From Dryas octopetala (lineage: Eukaryota > Streptophyta > Magnoliopsida > Rosales > Rosaceae): a stretch of DNA of 64,000 nt. The position numbers and the translations under genes were made by a program. Of this stretch, positions 10,158-20,134 are shown one piece after another; the stretch's first letter is position 1, and every line of letters begins with the position of its first letter. Under the pieces are notes generated by a model. It searched no databases, was not told where the DNA came from, and saw only the letters and a program-made list of their open reading frames with translations. The stretch is from NCBI GenBank assembly GCA_963921425.1, contig OY992832.1:10168001-10232000 (forward strand). The letters are read 5' to 3'.

Positions 10158-11217
10158 TGTTTGTGGGAAAAACCACATCGATCCGAATAGCCAATCACAG
10201 CTCGACACGTGGCTGGTCAACACCCACCTCGGAGTTGACTTTCTATGGTCAAACTTTGGCCTCCACATCATCACTGGTCAGCATTTCCTCTGCCAGCTCA
10301 GACCGAATTTCCACGCCGGGCCCACCATGTTCGGTCCGAGCCGAACCGATGATCTTTCAATGGATCGAGTGTCCATCTCACCACGGTCATTCCGGTTCGG
10401 CTCGGCTCGGCACAGGGCACGGTCTCTTTTCGAGTTCTGGCGTCGACCAGTTAGGGCTCGGAAGGACCCCAGTCTACTGGATCGGCTCAGTCTTGAATCC
10501 CATGCCCGATCCGATCACACATGGACTTTATGTCTACGCATAAGAACATGTGCTTGTATCGGCTCGGCTCGGCTCTCCGCCGCCATTCCCGGGAAGATCA
10601 TGCTGGGACGAACCGCCACACTTAAATGCACCTGACACAAATCTTCTGACAGAGGGGATATCAGGCTTGCATTCATGACTACTGGAGCAGTCTGCCTGAA
10701 CCTTCCAGCCTTGCATTTAATGGAGCATTCAATGCAGCATTGAATGCTGAAGAAGCAGGCAGCTGAGCATGCAACTAGGTCTGACCAGGTGCGTGGGTCT
10801 CTGGCAACCATTCATTCACATGCAGGTATCTTACTCATTAAGGTTTCCTTTGCTTATATATATCAAGTCATATGTGCAAAAACGAGGACTACGCATCTAC
10901 ACACAAAACACTTACACAAAATTTCCACTCTCCGAAGAGCATACCCAACTTGCTGAGAATAACCCAGAACATTTGCCTTGTTCTTCCCATTCTCCCAAGT
11001 TCTTCCTTTGTTCTTCCTCATCCACCATCAAACACCATCACTGACTTCATCATCGGAGCGTGTTTGGCTGGTACCACACCGGTCCATCTCCCTTGACCTT
11101 GTTTCTCTTGCAGGAAGATCTCAACCAGCATCCACTTCATCATCCAGCGAAGCACCTGATCAGCCAGATCAGCTTATCTAAGTTGTTGCATCTACCTTAC
11201 GAGAATTTGCATCAACA
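10158..11217 (+). repeat. 3' LTR of the retrotransposon (about 1060 bp)
   Basis: It begins TGTTTGTG and ends CATCAACA, giving the TG...CA ends with a TGTT/AACA terminal inverted repeat. The right end is fixed by identity with the 5' LTR end at 1-8. The left end rests on the TGTT and the nearby purine tract. The LTR holds repeated GGCTCGG words in its 5' half and is AT-richer toward 3'. Confidence 0.82.
10854..10862 (+). promoter_or_regulatory. LTR TATA box (3' LTR copy)
   Basis: tgcttatatatatcaag lies about 355 bases before the LTR end, in a position suited to the U3/R boundary. The 5' LTR copy that would drive the element is outside the window. Confidence 0.55.
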
Positions 11218-11381
11218 ATACGTATGCATATATACGTCATATATAGGAACCTTCTATGTACGTGGATACTACGCCAGTCAACCTAAGTAAAGACGATTCA
11301 AGTCTTTGGGTATTATTGGTACTAATCTAGCACATGTATGTTAATCTGAGGATAAAACCCAAAACTGCAAATATATATTAG

Positions 11382-11862
11382 AAAGACTTAGAGTTCAATC
11401 CATTTTATAAACGTTTTTTAGACTACGACCGGTAGTGATTTAGGGTTTTTAATTATATTTTTTTATTTTTTTATTTGACGGCTTTATGTTAGGTTTTAAC
11501 TCGATATTTTAGACAATATTTTCTATTAATTTGGACTTAAGATTTCTTTTAATATTGGAAAGAAATATATCATTAAATCAAGGGAGATTTAGAGTTCAAT
11601 CCATTTTATGAGCCTTTCTTAGACTAAGACCAGTAGTGATTTAAGGTTTTTAATTAAGTTATTTTATTTTTCTTATTTGACGGCTTTAATTAAAACTTAA
11701 CATGCAGCTTCTACAAAGCCCACTCTACACCCTAGAAGGGGAAATACCCTTCAAATAGAGGTAAATACCCTTCAAATCGGGGAAAAACTTTATTATGAAT
11801 TAAAATGATTTTCTTATAAATTTTAAAACACCTCCGATCTCCATCTAAAAACTATTTATTAT
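11382..11862 (+). repeat. About 480-bp insertion in unit A with two ~105-bp direct repeats
   Basis: Absent from the paralogous position near 17570, where aaatatatatta is joined directly to the ttcctgatgcattacg block. Inside, the sequence starting agagttcaatccattttat occurs at about 11390 and again at 11589, each followed by a similar T-rich stretch and atttgacggcttta. An inverted relative lies near 48745-48800. Probably an old non-autonomous element; family unknown. Confidence 0.6.
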
Positions 11863-12062
11863 TTCTGATGCATTACGCTAGACACTCACATCAAAATATG
11901 TACAACAAAACATTAATATATTCTTGCGTACGTAACACTCCAAGTATGGAAGTATTGCGACTGTTAACTAATTAGTTGTTAGTTTAATGTTATTTTTCTC
12001 AATACTGATACTTGGGAAAAATTTTAAGTTCGATTCTCCCTCTCAAATAATAATAAAAAAAA

Positions 12063-12265
12063 AAGCTTAACTACACCATTGGTCCACTAACTTTTTTAAA
12101 ATCTCAATTTATTCTACAAACTAAATTTTGGACCATAATGGTCCACGAAATATCAGCTATGTCCCAGTTTAGTCCAAACCGCGAGTCAACCCTGTTATAT
12201 TTTTTTTGTCTATATTAGGGGTAAAATTGTCCACTCACTTCAACTTACCTTCCCCATTCTCTTCA
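12063..12265 (+). repeat. Half of a long-TIR MITE (related to 17721-18229)
   Basis: agcttaac...ccattggtccactaac and the following 190 bases match the left arm of the element at 17721. The right arm is missing here, and AT-rich sequence follows to about 12500. This is a truncated copy. Confidence 0.6.
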
Positions 12266-12849
12266 CTTCAAGTTATTCATTATTAATTGCTATTTTTCCA
12301 AAAAATATTTTATAATTAATATTTTATTATTAAAATGTTTTTATGTGAGAATATTCTAATTATACAACTACTAGCTTCTTATAAGTGAAATCATAATTTC
12401 TCTCTAATATTATTAAATATTGATACGATGTTGAATAATTTAAAATAATTAATTAATAATTGTTATTCAATAATAATTAAAATTTTAAAATAAATTATTC
12501 TACCTAGCACGAGTAATTATGGGTCGAGCTAAGCTTAAGGTTTAAGATAATTAGATCGATTTAGCCCGGTTTAATTATTAAATGAACCGGACTAAGCATG
12601 ACATGAAGCACAAATTAATAGATCTATTTTAACTCAAATCGGCCCGTTATACGCATGTATTGTTCTGAACCAAGGCCCTTGAAGGTATGAAATTGTGAAT
12701 AAAGTAAAAGGAAATGCAAATGAGCATATCATGATCAATCTTTGGTGAAACAATCACATAATAGAGCAAACAAATTAACAAACAAACTTTCACAAGAAAA
12801 GAACAAATTTACAACTGGCGTTCTTGAGGTCCTTTGTAGAAAAGTGAAA

Positions 12850-13310
12850 TCACCAGCGGCCAAGCACGTCATAGTGCGGATAATGAATATAGCTTGATGT
12901 GCATTGAATTGGAACTACCACTGGTTTTGGTTTTTCCTCTGCTTTCTTCACTTCTTCGACACTAACTATCCTGGCGAAGCCAAGCTTCTTTCTCAATGAC
13001 TTGGTCAATTCAACGGAATCAACATTCTCTCCAATCACCTCCATTTGCTCTTTCTCTACGTCTATTGACACGTTGCTCACACCTGCTCACATGTATATAA
13101 ATATATAATTAGTGATCCAATAATTGACTCATTAATTATATCAACACCAATCCTATGAATGATGTTCACTATTGGGTAGTCACCAAATTATTCCATTAAT
13201 TATTTGATCCAAATATGTATACCTTTGGCCACTGCAGCAATCTTCAAGGCGTTGGTTCTGTGTCTCTCACAGTTCATTTGCACCTTCATAACTATCTTTT
13301 GCTGCACCAT
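12850..13310 (-). CDS. HMA-domain small protein, copy 1 (CaaX box lost)
   Basis: Two exons, 13310-13223 and 13082-12850, with a 140-bp GT-AG intron; 106 residues. It starts MVQQKIVMKVQMNCERHR, a ferredoxin-fold HMA domain in which the usual CxxC loop has become C-E-R-H, so metal binding is doubtful. A typical LRKKLGFARIV strand follows, then a Lys/Glu/Pro linker. It ends at GRW with no C-terminal Cys. The codons that encode CSIM in copy 3 survive only as untranslated sequence about 90 bases downstream (12749-12766). The family (HIPP/HPP, small HMA) works in metal handling and pathogen interaction, and related HMA domains are integrated in some NLR immune receptors; the role here is unknown. 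Confidence 0.8.
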
Positions 13311-13422
13311 GTTATAAGCTTTTTGGGACCACGGAATTAAACTCTATGAATTAATGAATTTATATCTCTGCTACGTCAACCCTTCAAGTCAATGAGAAAA
13401 GTAACATTAGGCAAGCTGTATT

Positions 13423-13431
13423 TAATTTATA
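13423..13431 (-). promoter_or_regulatory. TATA box of HMA copy 1
   Basis: The minus strand reads CTATAAATTAAATAC, 113 bases before the ATG. The same context (CTATAAATAC then AGCTTGCC) is kept at copy 3. Confidence 0.6.
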
Positions 13432-15447
13432 GGAGCGTCCTTGTCTTAAAATATTATTATTAATTAGGAAAGACTAAAAAGACAGGGACGTACCAGATCT
13501 TAATAAAACAATATTTTAATAAATAAATATATAGTCATGAGTTGCTTGGAAACCAAGTTAATTCCACAGATCGACCAAATCAAATAGTCAACCGTAATTC
13601 AAATTTGACTAAGTACTAAACCACAAATTAATTAGATATAATAAGACCTAGCTAAAAAAAAAAAAATAGATATAATCATATAATAAGACAAAGGTTTCCT
13701 TTTACTAGTCTTTGTACCTGAACTGAGGGCTGAGCCTTGAGGGTGAGGGGCTGGTGGGCATGGGAAAGGGGTTTGGAGTGGGCTGGTGAAAGTGTGAAAC
13801 CAAGGGTTTTTCATCTTTGGCCCAGTCAGACAAAGATGAAAAAGAGTTTTCTTGTTTTTTGAGTTCTTATGTGAGTTTAATTTGCTCTACTATTAATGTG
13901 AGTTCTTATGTGAGTTTTCTAGTGCTAGCCTTTGGTATTTATACCAATCACTCTAAAATCCACAAATTCATGAAATTCTTCAAAATCATTAGCTTTTTAA
14001 ATACACGTATTACTTTTGTATACTATTAAAAAAATTTTATTGAATACACTTAGATTTTCATAGACTCCTCAAAAGTCTGAATTGCATATACTCAAACTTT
14101 TATAAACTCCTTAAAAGTCAGAATTGTATACACCTAAATTTTTTAACTCTTTCAAAATCCATTAAAATATCAATTGAATACACCCTAAGGTTGTGTTGCT
14201 TAATTGTTTTTTTTTGTCTTTTTTCTTTTTTCCATTTAATCTACTGATCGATCATATGACCTTTGGTACGTTCTTATAAATTATAAATTCTTATAAATTA
14301 GAGGTGTTTAAGGTGTTAATTCTAGCAAAGTGCCTTATGACCGAGTAAACTAAGTAAACACTATATATCTATATATGTTTTGCACAGTTGAACTATGATA
14401 TGGAAATCCTTCAACTATCCTTTGAGACCTTATTGATTAATTTATAATGAGTTCATCATATAGAAGTATTTGCACGTACTATAACCAATTAACCATGGTC
14501 CATTTATAAGGTTTTGTTATATATTCACACGATTAGGTATTTGTTTGCACTTGGGTTTCATCTTTCGAATGAACACTACTTGTACTTGTGAATTTGCAAT
14601 TAAAATTTTCATTTGTATTGTTTGTTGATATGAAGTGTAATCATCAAGTTCAGGATCCGATGGTTCTAAGAACCCAAGATTGGCTGTAAGACTAAGCCCA
14701 CCTCAAGGCATTGGTCGAGTTTCCTGCCGTTTAGTTATAACTTATAGGATTGGTTATTATAGCTTGGAGGTCATCTCTTTTCAAAGAATGAGTTATAATC
14801 TAGTTATGAGCTTCAATTCATTTCTGTATCTATAAATAAATGTTGTGTACATCTTGATTAATTAATAGAAAATCATTCTTTCAAGCTCCACACTTCTACT
14901 CTGCTATATATGCTTTAATTAAGAGTTTGGTTGATATAACCAGCCCTGCTGCATATTATATATATGCATAATGCTAGTTGTAAATAAATGAGTTTAAAGT
15001 GAGACTTGATATATATGGAACCATGACACACTGTCACATATATTTGAAATCTAAATCTAAAGTTGGGCCATCCGGTTTAATTTGGGCTGTTTTTTTTCAA
15101 GTCCCTGTTCTTCAGGTTGTAAATGGGCTGGCCCTTCTTACACTTGTTCCAAAGAGGAATTTTGAGGGCTTCACAGTGTTGTATATGGTTCATTGGTTCT
15201 GAACCATGGCCCTTATAGGTGTGAAATTGTGAATAAAGAAAAGGAAAAACATATGAGCATATATCATAATAAATCTTTGGTAGTGCATAAAATACAATCA
15301 ACAAAATTTCAGAAACAATCACATAATAGAGCAACGTTACTACATGGAAAAAAACAAACAACCAAACTTTCTCGAAAAAAAAAATAACAAATTTTCAACT
15401 GGTGTTCTTGAGGTCTTTCGTAGAAAAGTGAAGTTAACAGTGCTCAA

Positions 15448-16095
15448 TCACCAGCGGCCAAGCACGTCATAGTGCGGATAATGAAAATAGCTTGATGTGC
15501 ATTGAATTGGAACTTCCACTGGTTTTGGTTTTTCCTCTTCTTTCTTCACTTCTTCAACACTAAGTATGCTGGCGAAGCCAAGCTTCTTTCTCAATGTCTT
15601 GGTCAATTCAACGGAATCAACATTCTCTCCAGTCACCTCCATCTGCTCTTTCTCTACGTCTATTGACACGTTGCTCACACCTGCTCACACGTATATAAAT
15701 ATAATTAGTGATCCAATAATTGACTCATTAATTATATCAACACCAATCCTATGAATGATGTTCACTATTGGGTAGTCACCAAATTATTCCATTAATTATT
15801 TGATCCAAATATGTATACCTTTGGCCACTGCAGCAATCTTCAAGGCCCTGCTTTTGCCTTCCTCAAGGTTACTTTTTTGGCACGGAAAAAACAAATATTT
15901 GCATTTGTCAGAGTTGAGTTGCACCTTCAACACTATCTTTTGCTGCATAAATAAGGTCATGATCGATATATATCGTAGTTAAAACCTTTTGTTCATTTGC
16001 CTAAAAACATATATCTGTAAAACTTTCATGAAATGCAGGGCAGCAGGAGTACTTATATATGATCTAAAAACAAAAATTGAAAGGCTTACCTTCAT
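15448..16095 (-). CDS. HMA-domain small protein, copy 2 (mosaic, insertion in metal-binding loop, CaaX lost)
   Basis: Three exons: 16095-16090 (ATGAAG), 15942-15819 and 15680-15448; 120 residues, all junctions in phase. The start MKQKIVLKVQLNSDKCK resembles copy 4, while everything after ...SRALKIAAVAK, including intron 2, is nearly identical to copy 1. Between the two parts lies a 45-base in-frame insertion (15 codons) inside the HMA loop, right after DKCK, flanked by a repeated GCAAA. The first loop Cys is Ser. The product ends at GRW without a CaaX box; relic CSIM codons lie downstream at 15319-15334. The insertion probably disturbs the fold, so the gene may be non-functional. Confidence 0.75.
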
Positions 16096-16277
16096 GTCGG
16101 AGCTAGAGTATGTATATAAAATTGAGTAGCTAGTTTTTTTGGGACGAAATTAAAAACTAATCTATGAATCTATATATGTATATAGGAATATATGAATGTA
16201 TCCTCTTGATTTCTAGTAGTTGAAGACTTCAAGGTCGATCGATCACTTGCAAAGTAACACTAATGCTATATATGTTG

Positions 16278-16285
16278 TATTTATA
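16278..16285 (-). promoter_or_regulatory. TATA box of HMA copy 2
   Basis: CTATAAATAC on the minus strand, about 183 bases before the ATG. Confidence 0.5.
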
Positions 16286-16908
16286 GGAGCCTAGTGATAT
16301 ATGGTAGAATTAATTGGTATATAAAATAAGGGGATTAGCTCCCTTTGACTTGTTCCTACACAAACACGTAAGCTTTTAATCAGCTGCTTGGAAACCAACT
16401 AGCTATTCAAGCCACACCCGTACGTTATGCTTTAAAGTACAAGACAAATATCAGTTTGGTAAGTCCTGCATACTTCCAATCTAGACTCTGTTGGTGTCGC
16501 TTTTTAACATTTAAGTAAATGGAAGTCTTCCATTTCATTTCATATAAAATTTGTTCAGACAACTCTATGTTCATTTGATCATGCATGAAACTGAAAGCGT
16601 TGTGTTCCCTTAGGAAACAATCAATAAAGTGGACTTCAAACTTCTTGTGTGAAAGCTTCATAAATATATTAACCTAAACCTATATAGAAGTTTCGTCACA
16701 ACAATCATAATAATTGAAAGAACAAAAATTAATTAATTCCATCAATCACATATTCACATCTATGTCTTCCTCAAGGCTAAGGAGTTTTTTCTTCAACGTG
16801 GATGGCTGAGATTCACATTAAAAAAGCCTTCCAGTACTATTTGTGATGTATGTATGTATATGTATGTCATAGGAACCTTCTATGTACGTGTAAACTATGC
16901 GAGTCAAC

Positions 16909-17460
16909 TAGGTGTACACTGGGCTAGCCCGGCCTGTTTAAAATCGGTCCATTTGTGCCGTATTCGGGCCGGCTCAATTATTTTAAACCTTAAGTCTAAC
17001 CCGGCTCATGGCCTATTTCATAACGGGTTGTGCCAGGTTTGGACCAAGCCGGGCCGATTAATTCTTTTATTTTATATTGTTATTTAATAAGTCAAAGATT
17101 TAATTATTAAAATTAATTAACAATATCAATATAAATATAAATTAAAAAAAATTAATAAGAAATAAGTTTGTAATTAAATATATAATTGTATTTAATTTTT
17201 TGGAAATATTTTTATATATGGAATTAAAAATTAGTTTTTAAATAAAAAAAATTGAGAAACTAATATAAACGGGCCGGCCCAAGCCCATAACGTGCTCGGG
17301 CAGACCCAACAGGATAGAAAACCTTGGCCTGGCCCGACCCATAAGTACGAGTTGAGCTCGACCCTGCCCATTTAATGACGGAACGGGCCAGGTCTAGCCG
17401 ACTTTAAATGGGCCTTGCCTGTACTGGACTCGGGCCGGCCCAACCCGATGTACACCTCTA
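16909..17460 (+). mobile_element. hAT-like non-autonomous element, 552 bp
   Basis: Ends TAGGTGTACACTGGG and, in inverse, TAGAGGTGTACATCGGG. It is flanked by 8-bp near-identical direct repeats gagtcaac (16901-16908) and gagtcatc (17461-17468). The interior is rich in GGCC/GGGCC words near both ends and AT-rich in the middle. Unit A has the uninterrupted site cagtcaacctaag near 11275, confirming insertion. Eight-base duplications and TA(G)-type ends point to hAT. No coding capacity. Confidence 0.85.
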
Positions 17461-17720
17461 GAGTCATCCTAAGTAATTAAAGACAATTTAGTCTTTGGGT
17501 ATTATCATTACTAATCTAGCACATGTATGTTAATTTGAGGATAAAACCCAAAACTTCAAATATATATTATTCCTGATGCATTACGCCAGGCACTCACATC
17601 AAAATATGTAGAACAACAGAGTCTTGCATAACACGTTTGGAAGTATGTCCTTATATTTTTCAATATTTGGGAAAAATTCTAAGTTTGATTCTCCCTCTCC
17701 AAAAAAAAAATATATATATA

Positions 17721-18229
17721 GGCTTAATCACCCCATTGGTCCACTAACTTTTCCAAAATTTTAATTTAGTTCACGAACTAAATTTTGTACCAAAATTGTG
17801 CACGAAATATCCGTTATGTCCTAGTTTAATCCAAACTGTCAACTCTGTTATATTTTTTTTGGTCTATTTTAGGGATAAAAGTATCCACTCACTTCAACTT
17901 ACCTTCCCCAACCTCTTTTCTCTCTATAAAATGTGGATTTTCAGCGATCACACATCAATAAAATTTAATTTATTTAATTTTATTTGAAGTCAAGTTAGTT
18001 ATAATAATTATAAAGTTTGAGATTTTTATGGAGAGGGAAGAGGATGGGGAAGATAAGATGAAGTGGGTGGATGATTTTACCCCTAAAATATACAAAAAAT
18101 ATAACAGAGTTGACGGTTTGGACTAAATGAAACACAATTGACATTTTGTGGACCATTTTGATACAAAATTTAGTTCATGGACCAAATTAAGATTTTGGGA
18201 AAAATTAGCAGACTAGTTGTGCAATTTCC
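17721..18229 (+). mobile_element. MITE with long (~200-bp) terminal inverted repeats
   Basis: The left arm from GGCTTAATCACCCC to about 17910 is answered in reverse by 18040-18229 (for example ggtccactaac against gcagactagt, and aacagagttgacggtttgga against tccaaactgtcaactctgtt). A spacer of about 130 bases lies between the arms. A-T-rich repeats at both flanks hide the target duplication. The RNA would fold into a long hairpin. Confidence 0.7.
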
Positions 18230-18582
18230 TTAAAATATATATATATCACAACTATATTACTGTGATTAAAGTTAATTATGTTCTTTAATTAATTAAAGTT
18301 ATTGTATTGATTACTATGATTGGTGCTGTGATTAGGTGACAATTGATTGATTATGATTAGATAATTGTATTTTGTTAGTACTGTAAATATTGTTATTTTC
18401 CATTTGTTCATGCTTTGTAAACAGTGAAAATAGGGACCAATTCCAATGGAATAAAGAAAAAATTGTTCCAATAGTTTTTCACCTCTAGGGTGCGCGCATT
18501 ATTGATTACATCTGTTTTCTTGGAATAAATGATATAGAAATATATAATGAATCATGAAAATGATTGTGAAGGACAATATTCA

Positions 18583-18942
18583 TTACATAATAGAGCAATT
18601 GGTTTGTTGTGAATAATCATCATGAACCACTTGATAGCGCATAGGATAATGGGGATATTGAATGTAGCTCGATGTCCATTGAATTGGGTTAGCTGCAGGC
18701 TTTTCCTCTGGTTTTCCTTTCACTTCTTGAACACTTAAAATGATGGCAGAGCCAAGCTTCTTCCTCAACGACATGGTTAACTTCATGGAATCAACTCCAT
18801 CCCCAATCACCTCCATCTCCTCTTTCTCTGCTTCTATGGACACTTTGCTCACACCTTTGGCCACTGCAGCAATCTTCAAGGCGCTGGTTCTGTGTCTCTC
18901 ACAGTTCATTTGCACCTTCATAACTATCTTTTGCTGCACCAT
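18583..18942 (-). CDS. HMA-domain isoprenylated small protein, copy 3
   Basis: Single-exon, 119 residues. MVQQKIVMKVQMNCERHR is followed by KIAAVAKGVSKVSIEAE, LRKKLGSAIILSVQEV, a Pro/Lys linker, a Tyr-rich stretch and the C-terminal CSIM, a good CaaX prenylation box. The loop is C-E-R-H as in copy 1. There is no intron at the position where copies 1 and 2 have one, and no separate Met-Lys exon: its ATG lies in what is the intron-1 acceptor region of copies 2 and 4. The domain and CaaX place it in the HIPP class of membrane-anchored HMA proteins. It appears intact. Confidence 0.85.
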   Translation of the reverse strand: MVQQKIVMKVQMNCERHRTSALKIAAVAKGVSKVSIEAEKEEMEVIGDGVDSMKLTMSLRKKLGSAIILSVQEVKGKPEEKPAANPIQWTSSYIQYPHYPMRYQVVHDDYSQQTNCSIM

Positions 18943-19050
18943 CTTATCAGCTTTTTGGGACCACGGAATTAAACTGTATGTATTAATGAATTTATGTCTC
19001 TTCTACGTCAACCCTTCAAGTCAATGAGAAAAGTAGCATTAGGCAAGCTG

Positions 19051-19058
19051 TATTTATA
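19051..19058 (-). promoter_or_regulatory. TATA box of HMA copy 3
   Basis: CTATAAATACAGCTTGCC on the minus strand, 109 bases before the ATG and in the same context as copy 1. Confidence 0.6.
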
Positions 19059-19257
19059 GGAGCTTCCTCGACTTAAAATATTATTATTAGGAAAGACTAC
19101 AAAGACTGGGAGTCTGGGACCAGTTATCTTAATTAAACAATATTTTAATAAATAAATATATAGTCATGAGTTGCTTGGAAACCAAGTTAATTCCACAGAT
19201 CGACCGAGTCAAATAGTCAACCGTAATTCAAATTTGACTCACACTACAAGAAAACTT

Positions 19258-19680
19258 ATTTTTCCCGACAAAGATATTTTGTCGGGAAAGGTCTTTTTTT
19301 GTCGGTAAAAGTTTTCACTGACAAAATAATTTCGTCGCCCACTTTGTCTCCCAAAGCTCGTCGAGCAAACCTTTTGCCGACAAAATATTTTACTTTGTCG
19401 GTATATGTCAACGCCGACAAAGTTATTTAGTCGGGAAATTAGTCGGTAAAGGCCATCGGACAATTAGATTTAGAGTTTTTGCCGACAAAGATTTTGTCGG
19501 GAAATATAGTTTTACCGACCAAATGATTTTGTCGGGAGAGTTTAAATCTTTTGCCGACAAACTCTTTGTCGGGAAAAGTCCTTTTTTGCGACAAAACTAT
19601 TTTGTCGGCCAAGATGTATATGTTTATGCTGACCAATATTTGGTCAGGAAAAATCTCTGCCGACAAAATAACTTTGTCGT
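19258..19680. repeat. CACTA subterminal repeat array (3' side of the internal gene)
   Basis: At least ten copies of TTTGTCGG or its inverse CCGACAAA, in both orientations and often paired as short palindromes separated by AT-rich bases. In En/Spm such motifs are the binding sites of the TNPA protein. Confidence 0.8.
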
Positions 19681-20134
19681 TAGAAATTTTATCAATGATA
19701 ATTCATGCACAAATTATTTTAATTAAATTAATTACATATTTAAAACTTTTTACAATTAACAAAACTGCAATTAGTGAAAGATACCTTTTTAATTCATATA
19801 TCAAAAAACATACAATAAGTGAGTTCATGTCCATATAAAATAATACATACCCAACAAATTCCAAACATGTAAATAGTACCCTAATTAACCATGCATGTGG
19901 CAACCTAATTCCTATCCAAAAAATTTACCCTGCAGTGGCAGCCTAATTCCTATCCAAAAAAAGACCCTGCAATGGCAGCCTAATTCACATCCAAAATATA
20001 CAACATAGCTGCATGCAGTGGCAACCTAGCTAATTCACATCCAAAATATACACCCTGCAGTGGCTGCCTAATTAACATTCAAGATATGTTTGATGCATGT
20101 CAAATTTATCAAAAAATATAAAGTCTAGATAACT

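Larger units (their letters stand above)
1..11217 (+). mobile_element. Ty3/gypsy LTR retrotransposon, Tat-like lineage (5' LTR mostly outside window)
   Basis: The window opens on the last 8 bases of a 5' LTR (catcaaca), followed by a primer binding site, gag-pol, a spacer with tandem repeats, an antisense spliced gene, a polypurine stretch and a 3' LTR that ends in the same catcaaca at 11210-11217. Domain order is gag, protease, reverse transcriptase, RNase H, a second RNase H and integrase. Two RNase H domains together with an antisense extra ORF between integrase and the 3' LTR are hallmarks of the Tat lineage (Grande/Retand-type); the lineage call is by inference from these features. The element is GC- and CpG-rich, unlike the AT-rich DNA around it. 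The right target duplication would be 11218-11222 (atacg); the left one is outside the window. Confidence 0.93.
11227..14710 (+). repeat. Segmental duplication unit A (paralogous to 16866-27090)
   Basis: Stretches recur in the same order in both units: tcataggaaccttctatgta-type sequence (11240 and 16868), the block around catgtatgttaat (11330 and 17523), the HMA gene (12850 and 18583), its promoter, the block after aaaccacaaattaattagat (13618 and 25436), and the block ending at aagactaagcccacctcaag (14690 and 27075). Unit A is 3.5 kb and the other is 10.2 kb; the size difference is due mainly to mobile elements in the second unit. Homology begins within about 20 bases of the retrotransposon end. 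Confidence 0.85.

Noticed and set aside
10024..10811. ORFs of 90-200 codons in both strands of the 3' LTR
   Set aside because: LTR sequence; the frames overlap, lack domains and reflect its GC-rich composition.
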